From: Fictibacillus enclensis
GTDB lineage: Bacteria > Bacillota > Bacilli > Bacillales > Fictibacillaceae
Direction of reading: 5' to 3'
DNA length: 64,000 bases
NCBI RefSeq assembly: GCF_001457035.1
Contig: NZ_KQ758620.1
Location: 1 to 64,000 of the forward strand
Shown here: positions 52,077-60,192 of the stretch, in pieces
How the letters are laid out: each line of letters starts with the position of its first letter
How positions within the stretch are numbered: the stretch's first letter is position 1
Made by a program: the position numbers and the translations under genes
The notes under the pieces: generated by a model
Database searches by the model: none
The model's input: the letters and a program-made list of their open reading frames with translations, nothing else
What the model was told of the DNA's origin: nothing

Positions 52077-52587
52077 GATTCCTTCCAACTACATGTGGAT
52101 TATTGTCTAAATCCGCATAGGACGGACCAGAAGTGGAAGTGGGTGAAGTAGAATTTTTATCTGAAATTTCGGCTACTGTATCTTTGCTGTGCTCTTTTAC
52201 ATCCTGTCCGGCGTCCTTTAATTTGCTGCCGATTTTAGCGACTTCACTTCCTGCTCCTTTTACTTGTTCTACAGCCTGCATCCCTGTGTTTTTTACGCTG
52301 TCCACTGTATTCATAAGATGTTTTACATCTTCCACTACATCATTTACTGCTGTTGATGCCGATTGAAACGTTTCCTTCATGCCGCTTGTCAGAGATTGTG
52401 GATCATCTTTAACCGTCCTTACTAGGTTCTTTGTAGTATCCTTTACCCCAATGGAACGCTGCTTCATGGATTGTCTTGTTGAACGGTCCAGCATGGCAAC
52501 CGCCGCTCCAAGGGCAGCTCCGATCAAGATGCCTTTTAACAATTTACTGTCATCTTTCTGATACGTTTCATAACTTTGGTAAGCCAT
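52066..52587 (-). CDS. YtxH-domain general stress protein
   Basis: This 173-residue protein starts MAYQSYETYQKDDSK and has a Gly/Ala-rich hydrophobic segment GILIGAALGAAVAML at about residues 19-33, followed by a long amphipathic helical region with spaced Val/Lys and a Ser/Thr-rich tail. That plan is typical of YtxH-like stress proteins. AAGGAG is nine bases before the ATG at 52587; the much longer frame that continues to 53013 runs through the opposite gene and is not coding. A sigma-B-type promoter lies about 50-70 bases upstream. Confidence 0.87.
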   Translation of the reverse strand: MAYQSYETYQKDDSKLLKGILIGAALGAAVAMLDRSTRQSMKQRSIGVKDTTKNLVRTVKDDPQSLTSGMKETFQSASTAVNDVVEDVKHLMNTVDSVKNTGMQAVEQVKGAGSEVAKIGSKLKDAGQDVKEHSKDTVAEISDKNSTSPTSTSGPSYADLDNNPHVVGRNQGN

Positions 52588-52634
52588 TTTGCATCTCTCC
52601 TTATAATAAGTATTTGCGTGAGTGTACGGATTAC

Positions 52635-52660
52635 ATTCCCGATGCTTGGCATGAAAAAAC
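52635..52660 (-). promoter_or_regulatory. Sigma-B-type promoter of the YtxH-like gene
   Basis: On the minus strand GTTTTT (52655-52660), a 14-base spacer and GGGAAT (52635-52640) match the general-stress sigma-B pattern GTTTAA-N12-15-GGGWAW. Confidence 0.7.
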
Positions 52661-52673
52661 ATTTTTTTATTTT

Positions 52674-52699
52674 GTTTATTTTTATTTAGCAATGGGTAT
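52674..52699 (+). promoter_or_regulatory. Sigma-B-type promoter of the GlsB/YeaQ-family gene
   Basis: GTTTAT (52674-52679), a 14-base spacer and GGGTAT (52694-52699) match the sigma-B consensus almost perfectly. The predicted start is about 45 bases before the ATG. Confidence 0.82.
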
Positions 52700-52750
52700 C
52701 TTAACGGTACAACACAATAAAACAAAAAACTTTTAAGGAGGAACACACAC

Positions 52751-53005
52751 ATGAGTTTTCTTTGGGCACTTATTATAGGTGGTATTATTGGATGGTTAGC
52801 AGGAGTAATCACAGGACGTGACGTTCCTGGCGGAATCATTGGTAACATTATCGCAGGTTTTGTTGGAGCTTGGCTTGGAGGACTAGTCCTTGGTGACTGG
52901 GGTCCTGACGTTGCAGGTTTCGCTATCATACCAGCGATCATCGGTGCGATTGTCGTTGTATTGATTGTCAGTGCTATCCTGCGTGGTATGCGAAGAAACG
53001 CATAA
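52751..53005 (+). CDS. GlsB/YeaQ/YmgE-family stress membrane protein
   Basis: This 84-residue hydrophobic protein has three helices rich in Gly and Ile, with the family motif GGIIGWLAG at the start and GIIGNIIAGFVGAWLGG in the middle. Relatives (B. subtilis YwzA, E. coli YeaQ) are small stress-induced membrane proteins of unknown action. AAGGAGG precedes the ATG. A near-perfect sigma-B promoter lies just upstream, divergent from that of the YtxH-like gene. Confidence 0.92.
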   Translation: MSFLWALIIGGIIGWLAGVITGRDVPGGIIGNIIAGFVGAWLGGLVLGDWGPDVAGFAIIPAIIGAIVVVLIVSAILRGMRRNA

Positions 53006-53016
53006 CACTCCATACT

Positions 53017-53055
53017 AAAAAAACCGTTACGCCAAAAGGCGCGACGGTTTTTTTA
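53017..53055. terminator. Bidirectional terminator
   Basis: AAAAAACCGT-TA-CGCC pairs with GGCG-CG-ACGGTTTTTT around AAAA, overlapping the end of the convergent acetyltransferase gene. Confidence 0.88.
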
Positions 53056-53484
53056 TGTTGCAAAGTCTTTTTTAAATACATGGCTGACCCGGGCATATCC
53101 CATCCTTGCTTCATAAAACCGGTGGGCATCTGTTCGTGCTGTGCCCGACGACAGAGCTACACAATTACAGTTATTTTGCGCCGCAAACGATTCAATGAAC
53201 GAAAGCAGCTCTTCCCCGTGTCCTTTTGAACGGACCTGCTCATCGGTAACCAGATCATAGACCCACACATGTTTCCCGTAATAAAGGTTGGTCAACATGG
53301 CAAAGCCGGCCACAGCAACAATTGTCTCATCATCGTAGCAGGCAAGCAGCGTATAGCCGCTCGTTCTCATTTCTTCATATAAAGAGAGAAACAACGCTTC
53401 CGTTAAATGGGGACGCAGCTGCTTCATTATTGGAAACGCTTCTTTTACTTCAACACGTGTTGAAAGCTCCCGAACAATGCCCAT
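53053..53484 (-). CDS. GNAT-family N-acetyltransferase
   Basis: This 143-residue protein has the acetyl-CoA loop [13 protein letters not shown] at about residues 83-95 and the preceding strands [13 protein letters not shown] and [11 protein letters not shown], which define a compact GNAT domain. The substrate is unknown. AAGGAGG is seven bases before the ATG at 53484; an ATG two codons upstream is too close. It lies 12 bases after the phosphatase gene and is probably co-transcribed with it. Confidence 0.88.
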   Translation of the reverse strand: MGIVRELSTRVEVKEAFPIMKQLRPHLTEALFLSLYEEMRTSGYTLLACYDDETIVAVAGFAMLTNLYYGKHVWVYDLVTDEQVRSKGHGEELLSFIESFAAQNNCNCVALSSGTARTDAHRFYEARMGYARVSHVFKKDFAT

Positions 53485-53496
53485 TCCCATTCCTCC

Positions 53497-53967
53497 TTAT
53501 AGGTTTTCTCGCTCCACAATCTCTTCAAGCAAATGAGTGCATCCTTCTTTTACCATGGCGTAAACTTCATCAAAGTTGCCTGTAAAATAAGGATCCGGAA
53601 CATCCTGTACCTCACTTCCAGGAACATAGTCCATGAGTCTTGCTACATGCTCCACAGGTGTATTGCCCGCGAGCTGCTGAAGATTTCCGATGTTTTCAGC
53701 ATCCATCCCAATGACATAATCATACTCCGAAAGATCGGTCTCAGTGATCTGCCTGGCCTTTAGCCCTTCAAATGAAATCTTTTTATCGGTTAACAGCTTT
53801 TGGGTTCCGGCGTGAGGAGGTTCACCTACATGCCAGTTTCCGGTTCCGGCAGAATCTACTGAAATTTTATCCTCCAACTTTCGCTTGGCTACCATATCCC
53901 TGAAGATCGCCTCAGCCATTGGTGAACGGCAGATATTGCCGAGACATACAAACAGCACTTTAATCAT
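53497..53967 (-). CDS. yfkJ: Low-molecular-weight protein-tyrosine phosphatase YfkJ
   Basis: This 156-residue enzyme has the P-loop VCLGNICRSP with catalytic Cys8 and Arg14, and the general-acid Asp in VPDPYFTG near residue 125. It dephosphorylates phosphotyrosine proteins and in B. subtilis contributes to stress resistance. GGGAG lies six bases before the ATG at 53967, which gives exactly the B. subtilis YfkJ length. It is the first gene of a pair with the downstream acetyltransferase. Confidence 0.94.
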   Translation of the reverse strand: MIKVLFVCLGNICRSPMAEAIFRDMVAKRKLEDKISVDSAGTGNWHVGEPPHAGTQKLLTDKKISFEGLKARQITETDLSEYDYVIGMDAENIGNLQQLAGNTPVEHVARLMDYVPGSEVQDVPDPYFTGNFDEVYAMVKEGCTHLLEEIVERENL

Positions 53968-54080
53968 CCATGACTCCCCCATCTTTTCAATGCTATCTTA
54001 AAGTATACCGTTATTCGGGCAAAAAAATAAGAAGAAGACCTTAAGTGTACTATAATGAGTACTAAAAGGAGTGATGCCTC

Positions 54081-54806
54081 ATGACGGATCAACAGGCTAT
54101 TGAACAGTTGGCTTCCTGGTTAAACCACTCTTCCTTCACTGTCGTTTTGAGCGGGGCCGGGATGTCCACCGAAAGCGGAATCCCCGATTTCAGGTCACAT
54201 AATGGATTATGGAAAAACTTTGATCCTGCCTATGTTTCATCTGTCGAGGCCCTGGACAATCATTACGATCTGTTTAATGAATTTTACTCCCTTCGACTGC
54301 AGGATGTTGAGACCTGCAATCCTCATGAGGGATATGAAGCATTAGCAAGATTACAGCAAAAGGGATTGATACATGCAATTGCTACCCAGAATGTTGACGG
54401 ATTTCACCGGAGATCTGGAGGAAAGAATATCTATGAACTTCATGGATCACTCCATAACATTTACTGCCACACCTGCAGCAAAGTGTATTCAGCTGAAGAT
54501 TTTAAAAAAGGATCGACCTGTTCCTGCGGAGGGAAACTTCGTCCATCCATCGTTCTTTTCGGGGAACTGCTGCCTGAGGAGGTATGGCACCAAGCCATGT
54601 CGGCCATTCGCCAGGCAGATTTGGTCCTGATCATTGGTACGAGCCTGCAGGTTTATCCAGTAAACCAGCTTCCTTCCATGGCGAAAGGAAAGACCGTATT
54701 AATCAACCGTGAGCCCACATCGATGGATCATCTTTTTGACCTTTCCATTTACAGCAGCGCAAAAGACACTTTGTTAGAAGTAGAGCAGCTTTGTCTTAAA
54801 AGATAG
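54081..54806 (+). CDS. NAD-dependent protein deacylase (sirtuin, SrtN/CobB-like)
   Basis: This 241-residue sirtuin removes acyl groups from lysines using NAD. It shows SGAGMSTESGIPDFRS, the catalytic His in ELHGS with TQNVDGFH before it, and zinc cysteines in CHTCSKVY and TCSCGGKLRP. AAAGGAG precedes the ATG. B. subtilis SrtN (YhdZ) lies elsewhere, so the place differs from that genome. Two acetyltransferase genes in the window are not evident partners. Confidence 0.93.
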   Translation: MTDQQAIEQLASWLNHSSFTVVLSGAGMSTESGIPDFRSHNGLWKNFDPAYVSSVEALDNHYDLFNEFYSLRLQDVETCNPHEGYEALARLQQKGLIHAIATQNVDGFHRRSGGKNIYELHGSLHNIYCHTCSKVYSAEDFKKGSTCSCGGKLRPSIVLFGELLPEEVWHQAMSAIRQADLVLIIGTSLQVYPVNQLPSMAKGKTVLINREPTSMDHLFDLSIYSSAKDTLLEVEQLCLKR

Positions 54807-54845
54807 CAAAAAATCCTCTTTCACAAATGAAAGAGGATTTTTTGC
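54807..54845. terminator. Bidirectional terminator
   Basis: AAAAAATCCTCTTTCA and TGAAAGAGGATTTTTT form a perfect stem around CAAA, between two convergent genes. Confidence 0.92.
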
Positions 54846-55247
54846 TTAATCAGGGATCACTTTTACAAAATAATTCCGGGTGCGTGGACCATCGAATTCA
54901 CAGAAATAGATGCCCTGCCATGTTCCGAGTACCAGGTCTCTTTCGTTGATAATGACCATCTGGGAGGAACCTACAGTACTTGCTTTTAAATGGGAGGCAG
55001 TATTCCCTTCCCCGTGGCGGTACTTCGGATGCTCCCACGGATAAACTTCATCGAGCCTCATCAACATATCCGATTTAACATCCGGATCGGCATTTTCATT
55101 AATTGTTATCCCTGCCGTTGTATGGGCACAATATACATAAAGAACCCCATCTTGCACACCTTGTTCCTGAATATAGGCCCTGATCGTCTCCGTTATATCC
55201 AGCATTTCGTCCCGGTTATGTGTCTGTATTGTGAATCTTTGCAGCAA
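54846..55247 (-). CDS. YjbQ/UPF0047 family protein
   Basis: This 133-residue protein has the family signature [32 protein letters not shown] and [16 protein letters not shown]. YjbQ-type proteins show weak thiamine-phosphate-synthase activity in E. coli, but their main role is unknown. GAGGTGA precedes a TTG start at 55247. It is convergent with the sirtuin gene and divergent from the DUF3050 gene. Confidence 0.92.
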   Translation of the reverse strand: MLQRFTIQTHNRDEMLDITETIRAYIQEQGVQDGVLYVYCAHTTAGITINENADPDVKSDMLMRLDEVYPWEHPKYRHGEGNTASHLKASTVGSSQMVIINERDLVLGTWQGIYFCEFDGPRTRNYFVKVIPD

Positions 55248-55339
55248 AACTGATCACCTCGCTATATTTTTCCGTTATCTTATAACCATTACCATTCTGG
55301 CAAATCATCAAACACCGAAGAAAGGAATGCTTACTTACT

Positions 55340-56107
55340 ATGGAACACCACGTATTTAATGACCTGACAGAAGTGCGTGAGGAACTGATTCAACATCCTC
55401 TCTACAAACAGCTGACCAATGCCGAACGAGTGAAAATCCTGATGAAGCACCATGTTTTTGCTGTGTGGGATTTTATGAGTCTTTTAAAAAAGCTCCAAAT
55501 TAAACTTACATGTGTGTCCTTGCCATGGATGCCGGCACCTCACCCTGAATATGCCCGGTTCATTAATGAAATTGTACTCGGGGAAGAAACGGATGAAGAT
55601 GGGGAAGGCGGATTTATCAGCCACTTTGAGCTTTATTTGAAAGGAATGAAAGAGGTAAAAGCAGATACAAATCCCATTGTGACTTATCTTACAAGGATAA
55701 AAGAAGGAGAAGACCCGCTTCTTGCGCTTGAGTCGGATGAAATTCCAAGAAGCGCTGCTGCTTTTACACATCAAAGTCTAAAGCTTGCCCAGCATGGAGA
55801 AGTACATGAGGTAGCCGCGGCTTTCTTTTTTGGAAGAGAAGACTTGATTCCCGACATGTTTCAGGTGCTTGTTGATGAAGTTTCCTCACATGGAGTGGAC
55901 GCAAAAACATTAAAGTATTATCTGAACCGCCACATTGAGTTGGATGGGGATGAGCATGGCCCGCTTGCGGAAAAACTGCTGCTTTCGCTTTGCGCTGATG
56001 ACCCGGAAAAGCTGCAGCAGGCAAAGCAGGCTGCTATCCAATCTCTAAAAATGCGCATCAAGCTTTGGGATGGCGTGTTAGAAGAAATAAAAGACGTTCA
56101 GGCGTAA
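55340..56107 (+). CDS. DUF3050 family protein (heme-oxygenase-like fold)
   Basis: This 255-residue soluble helical protein starts with the family block RVKILMKHHVFAVWDFMSLL and has FTHQSLKLAQHGEVHEVAAAFFFGRE with further His and Glu residues. DUF3050 belongs to the heme-oxygenase-like diiron superfamily (inferred from family knowledge), in which such His/Glu/Asp residues bind two irons. No substrate is known. The best ribosome site, AAAGGA, is about 13 bases before the ATG, so the start is not fully certain. Confidence 0.88.
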   Translation: MEHHVFNDLTEVREELIQHPLYKQLTNAERVKILMKHHVFAVWDFMSLLKKLQIKLTCVSLPWMPAPHPEYARFINEIVLGEETDEDGEGGFISHFELYLKGMKEVKADTNPIVTYLTRIKEGEDPLLALESDEIPRSAAAFTHQSLKLAQHGEVHEVAAAFFFGREDLIPDMFQVLVDEVSSHGVDAKTLKYYLNRHIELDGDEHGPLAEKLLLSLCADDPEKLQQAKQAAIQSLKMRIKLWDGVLEEIKDVQA

Positions 56108-56141
56108 AAAGACGCAGCCGGAGAATCCCGGCTGCGTTTCT
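56106..56141. terminator. Bidirectional terminator
   Basis: AAGACGCAGCCGG pairs with CCGGCTGCGTTTC-side bases around AGAATC, between the DUF3050 gene and convergent rsgA. Confidence 0.88.
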
Positions 56142-56143
56142 TA

Positions 56144-57205
56144 TTATTTGCGGTTTACACGTGTGCGGTCCCCGCTGATTCTTTTCCATTTATTTTTTTC
56201 CGCCAGCGCGGCACGCTGATCCTCTTTTCTGGCGAGGAACGCCAGCTCTTTTTGCAGCTTAACGTAGCTGTTATAACGTTCTTGATCCAATGTACCATCT
56301 GAAATGGCGGCCTGCACAGCACATCCTGGCTCTGTTGTGTGCCTGCAATCTCTGAACCGGCAGCGACCGGCAAATGCTTCTACATCCGAAAAGCTCTGGC
56401 TTACCCCTTCATCCGCTTCCCATAGCTGAAGCTCCCTCATTCCAGGAGTATCAACAACTACTCCTCCATCATGAAGCAATACCAGCTCCCGATGGGTCGT
56501 GGTATGGCGGCCTTTGTCATCATCTTCCCGGATGGTTTTCACTTCCTGTTTCTTTTCACCAAAAAGTGCATTCGTTAAAGTAGACTTTCCCGCTCCAGAG
56601 GAACCAAGCAGCGCCACCGTTTGACCCCATTCGAGATACGAAGACAGCTGGTCCAGCCCTTCTCCATTTTCGGCACTGATCGCATGGACTGGCACTCCCA
56701 TCGCGATGCTCTCCACTTCCATTATCTTTCGTGAAACATCCTCACAAAGATCACACTTGCTTAGAACAATCACCGGATTTGCCCCGCTCTCCCAGGCCAT
56801 GAGCAAATAGCGCTCCATTCTGCGGAGGTTAAAGTCGGTGTTCAGAGCATTGACAAGGAAAACCGTGTCAATGTTGGCTGCCACAATTTGTTCTTCAGTC
56901 GTGACTCCCGCAGCCTTTCTTGAAAACTTGCTTTTTCGTGGCAAAATGGCGTGAATGGATGCTTTCTGTTCCTCTGGTCTTGCTGAGATCACGACCCAGT
57001 CCCCAACCGCAGGATAATCCTGGCGTTGCGTTGCCAAATGACGAAGCTTTCCTGTGACTTCGGCAAGAAGTTCACCATGCTCGGTAAACAAGCGGTACAT
57101 TCTCTTATGCTCGAGAGCCACTCTTCCCACCGTGAATTGTTCTTGATCATAATCGGTAAAATGATGTTCGAAAAAAGATTCCCAGCCTAATTGTTTTAAA
57201 TTCAA
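56144..57205 (-). CDS. rsgA: RsgA, ribosome-assembly GTPase (circularly permuted)
   Basis: This 353-residue GTPase matures the 30S subunit. An OB-fold comes first, then the permuted G motifs: NKxD-type LSKCD (about residue 150), P-loop [11 protein letters not shown] (about 195) and G3 VVDTPGM (about 240), and a C-terminal zinc domain with [14 protein letters not shown]. The TTG at 57205 follows GGAGG by seven bases; the 19-codon upstream frame is unsupported. B. subtilis has one such gene (YloQ) in the prpC-prkC cluster, so this may be a second copy, longer than that one. Confidence 0.92.
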   Translation of the reverse strand: MNLKQLGWESFFEHHFTDYDQEQFTVGRVALEHKRMYRLFTEHGELLAEVTGKLRHLATQRQDYPAVGDWVVISARPEEQKASIHAILPRKSKFSRKAAGVTTEEQIVAANIDTVFLVNALNTDFNLRRMERYLLMAWESGANPVIVLSKCDLCEDVSRKIMEVESIAMGVPVHAISAENGEGLDQLSSYLEWGQTVALLGSSGAGKSTLTNALFGEKKQEVKTIREDDDKGRHTTTHRELVLLHDGGVVVDTPGMRELQLWEADEGVSQSFSDVEAFAGRCRFRDCRHTTEPGCAVQAAISDGTLDQERYNSYVKLQKELAFLARKEDQRAALAEKNKWKRISGDRTRVNRK

Positions 57206-57242
57206 TGTGATTCCTCCAATGGGATAAGTTGTTTTTTTGCAG

Positions 57243-57268
57243 AAAAAAAAAGACCGTGTCACCGGTCT
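57243..57268 (-). terminator. Second terminator downstream of the 27-codon ORF
   Basis: On the minus strand AGACCG and CGGTCT form a stem around GTGACA followed by nine T residues. It isolates rsgA from transcription coming from upstream. Confidence 0.82.
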
Positions 57269-57303
57269 GTAAGAAGCCGCTTAAACAACAGCCTTCCATA
57301 CAA

Positions 57304-57339
57304 AATAAAAACCCGTGAGCATATTACACAGCCCACGGG
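57304..57339 (-). terminator. First terminator downstream of the 27-codon ORF
   Basis: On the minus strand CCCGTGGGC pairs with GCTCACGGG, interrupted by a 10-base loop, and is followed by TTTTTATTTT. Confidence 0.85.
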
Positions 57340-57378
57340 AATCTACACTTAACCATTGAAAGTTACACAAACGTTGCA

Positions 57379-57462
57379 TCAAAAAAACTTAAGGTCCAGG
57401 TTACCGGAGGGCTGTGATATGAAATTAACAACAATGATGGCAGATACAATAGCGATGTTCAT
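57379..57462 (-). CDS. Small hydrophobic 27-residue peptide, solitary
   Basis: The frame starts at an ATG preceded eight bases earlier by AAGGAGG and reads a 27-residue peptide with a hydrophobic core IAIVSAIIVVNFI and a polar tail. It has its own promoter at 57498-57527 and terminator, so it looks like a complete tiny gene. Size and hydrophobicity resemble small membrane peptides, including type I toxins, but no antisense antitoxin was identified. It is not recognised as a known family. Confidence 0.5.
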   Translation of the reverse strand: MNIAIVSAIIVVNFISQPSGNLDLKFF

Positions 57463-57497
57463 AAAACATACCTCCTTAAAGACTCTTTAATTTCTTA

Positions 57498-57527
57498 ACT
57501 ATAGTATAAGTATGCAGGATTTGTAAA
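57498..57527 (-). promoter_or_regulatory. Promoter of the 27-codon ORF
   Basis: On the minus strand TTTACA (57522-57527), an 18-base spacer and TATAGT (57498-57503) form a plausible sigma-A promoter 35 bases before the start codon. Confidence 0.6.
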
Positions 57528-57546
57528 CATGTTATTCAAAAGATTC

Positions 57547-57583
57547 AAAAAAACCTGAATGGCCAAAGCCACTCAGGTTTCTT
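57547..57583 (-). terminator. Terminator of the first immune inhibitor A gene
   Basis: On the minus strand AAACCTGAGTGGC pairs with GCCATTCAGGTTT (one G-T pair), followed by T residues. Confidence 0.88.
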
Positions 57584-57589
57584 TAATCA

Positions 57590-60013
57590 TTATCTTTTGC
57601 GGATCCAGATGGTACCGGCAGAGTTGTCACTTGCTTCACCAAGTACATGGAACTGTAATCCAAGGTTCGGAAGGATGCGTCCTGCATCAGCAATGACACC
57701 ATCTTCTTCAGCACCGTTGTAGTCCGTCCAGTCGATATACTGTCTGGAGTCATCAAACGTTCTTACACCTTTTTGCCCTTTGTAGTCAAAGATACCGCGG
57801 GATGGAGAGTTGATGTACCAGGATGGAGCCTTGTCAAAGGAGAAGGCAGCATCTGCCACTTGGTAGCGAGTGGAATTTTCAATGGTTGGCTTGCCGTTAA
57901 GCGTACCAACGATTGCCTTAGGGTGTGAATCTACCACTCCAAGGAATCCATAGCCTGGATGAGGGCCAGTCCAGTTATCGGAATAGCTGTCATCTGCATA
58001 CCATACCATCATACCTGTGTTGTATTTTACACCGCGGGCAAATTCAAGCGCTTTATCCGCACCAGCATAATTTCTCCACTCAAGGTAGTAGTTGTTTTTC
58101 TTAAAGTCAATACCATCGGTTGCTTTCGCTCCGCCAGCAAACGTCAATTTAGGAGTGCCTTCAGCATCATCAGTAAAGACTACATTGCCATCAACCGTTA
58201 ATGAAAGGTTGTCCATGGCAAATCCGTTCAATGCCAAGCCGCCGTCTGTAACATAGTTAAAGACTAGTTTCACTTTTTTGCCGGCAAATCCAGAGAGATC
58301 ATAGGACTTGTCGACCCACTCACCTTTCGATGAATCAGCACCATTACCTGTTGTGTCTTCATCACCAATAACGTCAATAAGCTCTTCCTTACCATCGTTC
58401 GTTACGGCTTTTACCGTCATATAGTCGTAATCATATTCCACTTCATAGTTTGCTTTGAAATCAAATGTTGCAGATTTTGCATTTGTAAGGTCAAATTCAG
58501 GTGTTGTCATTGTTGTGTTAAGGTCATCGCCTTTGTCACTGTAGTAATACTTTTGACCAAACGCCGGCTTAAGTCCCTGTACTTTTTTGTCAGGAAGATT
58601 TACCTTTACGATACCTGGATTTTTGGACTTTGTAACAGACTGGTCAATCGTAGTTAGAAGACCGAGCTTGTTAATGTCCTTGTAATCTACTTCCTGAATG
58701 TTCGCCCAGTTTCCTCCAATAGTTTTTTGGAAGAAATCCTTGTTTTGTGGAGAGAAGCTTGTAGGTGTTGTTCCTGCAATTTCCCCGTTCCAGCTACCGC
58801 CGCTCATGATAGACCATGAAGCAACCGGCTCACCATCATCGGTGTATTGTGTATCATATTCATCCGGTAACCCTAGGTCATGGCCAAATTCATGGGCAAA
58901 TACACCAACTGCACCGTCTTCCGGCTCAACAGTGTAGTCGAAGGCCGCCATCTGTCCGCCCCAGTAAGGAACGTCAGTCGAAGTTCCTGGAATTTTATAT
59001 GGTGCGTTTCCGATTGTCCAGCGGTGAGACCAAATCGCATTGTCTCCAAGCGCTCCGCCGCCAGCTTCCTGTCCTACACCGGCATGAATAACCATCAAGT
59101 GATCGACCAATCCGTCCGGCTCGTTAATGTTGCCGTCACCATCAAGATCATAAATATCAAGATTATCATAGTCTTTTAGATTAATACCTGCTTTAACAGC
59201 AGCATTCAAGGAATCCTTGATAAAATCACGAGGTCCAAGAGGTGCCTGGTTGTCATTTCCGCCTTTAGGTGAATCATCACCATAGTCTGCGGCTTTACCT
59301 GGAACCGTAAGCCATGGAGAAACCGTTCCTTCTACAGTGTAGCTTCCACCGGACTGCTCTTCATAGTACTGTTTGAAGGTTTCTACCTTTGAACCGTCAA
59401 ATAGTTTAAAAGGCTTGTCCCCGAAAAGCATTTGCTGATAATGCTGCTGGTTGAAGTCGTCAGACCACATATAGCCTGGTTCCTGCTCAATATTATTGTG
59501 TTTGAAATCAGAGTACTCTGCCAAAAGCACAAGCACTTTGTCTTTCCTTACAGGACCGTTATACTTCTTTCCCTTTGCCGGCTTAACTTTTACAAAACCA
59601 TCAGACGATCCGCCCTTTTGCAGCTTTGCATGGCTGTTGTTCAACTTCTTGGACAACTGCTCTTTTTGCTTGTTGAGGAAAGCCTTTGTTTTTTGGTCGA
59701 AACTCTTCTTGCTGGACGAAGAAGAAGCTGCGATGTTTTCGGTTCCACCCGTTTTTTCATTTTTACGTTCTATGTACTTCTGTACTGCTTTGGCTGTAGC
59801 CGCTTTTGATGCATTTTTGGCGATCAGCCCGCGATCTTTCAACGCCTTTGCCAGTCGGTCCTGATCAACAACATTCATGTCGATTGGAGCAAACTCAGAC
59901 GTTTTCCCCTTAGACAGCTGTACATCGCTGGCAAACGCCGATGGTGACAACAGACCTAAAGAGAGTCCGCCAATCAAGAGCGATGAGCCCAATTTTTTAG
60001 ACCAATTTCCCAA
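57590..60013 (-). CDS. inhA: Immune inhibitor A, secreted M6 metalloprotease (copy 1)
   Basis: This 807-residue secreted protease has a signal peptide ending near SAFASD (about residue 29), a propeptide, and a zincin domain with [14 protein letters not shown] near residues 371-384. A beta-rich region of about residues 500-640 and a C-terminal segment follow, as in Bacillus InhA proteins that cleave host antimicrobial peptides and matrix proteins. Calcium-binding Asp-rich loops such as [15 protein letters not shown] are visible. The TTG at 60013 follows GGAGGGG. A paralogue lies directly upstream. Confidence 0.95.
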   Translation of the reverse strand: MGNWSKKLGSSLLIGGLSLGLLSPSAFASDVQLSKGKTSEFAPIDMNVVDQDRLAKALKDRGLIAKNASKAATAKAVQKYIERKNEKTGGTENIAASSSSSKKSFDQKTKAFLNKQKEQLSKKLNNSHAKLQKGGSSDGFVKVKPAKGKKYNGPVRKDKVLVLLAEYSDFKHNNIEQEPGYMWSDDFNQQHYQQMLFGDKPFKLFDGSKVETFKQYYEEQSGGSYTVEGTVSPWLTVPGKAADYGDDSPKGGNDNQAPLGPRDFIKDSLNAAVKAGINLKDYDNLDIYDLDGDGNINEPDGLVDHLMVIHAGVGQEAGGGALGDNAIWSHRWTIGNAPYKIPGTSTDVPYWGGQMAAFDYTVEPEDGAVGVFAHEFGHDLGLPDEYDTQYTDDGEPVASWSIMSGGSWNGEIAGTTPTSFSPQNKDFFQKTIGGNWANIQEVDYKDINKLGLLTTIDQSVTKSKNPGIVKVNLPDKKVQGLKPAFGQKYYYSDKGDDLNTTMTTPEFDLTNAKSATFDFKANYEVEYDYDYMTVKAVTNDGKEELIDVIGDEDTTGNGADSSKGEWVDKSYDLSGFAGKKVKLVFNYVTDGGLALNGFAMDNLSLTVDGNVVFTDDAEGTPKLTFAGGAKATDGIDFKKNNYYLEWRNYAGADKALEFARGVKYNTGMMVWYADDSYSDNWTGPHPGYGFLGVVDSHPKAIVGTLNGKPTIENSTRYQVADAAFSFDKAPSWYINSPSRGIFDYKGQKGVRTFDDSRQYIDWTDYNGAEEDGVIADAGRILPNLGLQFHVLGEASDNSAGTIWIRKR

Positions 60014-60192
60014 TGTAACCCCTCCTGTTTTTGAACAGCATGAATTTTCTGTATACTTACTTTTTAAAGGTATCATATTACTAAGCTAAAGAGGATTATA
60101 CTAATTTACTAAAATAGCAATTTTTTCACAGGAAAATGCAGGTATTAAGAACTAATTAGCTCTTTCGCTTTAAAGCGGAAGAGCTAATTTGC
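60014..60192. promoter_or_regulatory. Upstream region of copy 1 with shared -10-like motif
   Basis: On the minus strand TATGATACC (TATGAT at 60072-60077) lies 59 bases before the start codon. The same hexamer lies 58 bases before the start of copy 2. No convincing -35 box accompanies either, which suggests an activator or another sigma factor. The terminator of copy 2 occupies 60152-60189. Confidence 0.4.
60152..60189 (-). terminator. Terminator-like hairpin after copy 2
   Basis: AATTAGCTCTT-C-CGCTTT pairs with AAAGCG-A-AAGAGCTAATT in a long stem; the T tail is weak. Confidence 0.7.

Noticed and set aside
52588-53013. N-terminal extension of the YtxH-like frame through the opposite strand of the GlsB/YeaQ-like gene
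   Set aside because: The extension has a Pro/Thr/Ile-rich antisense composition, and a proper ribosome site and sigma-B promoter exist for the start at 52587.
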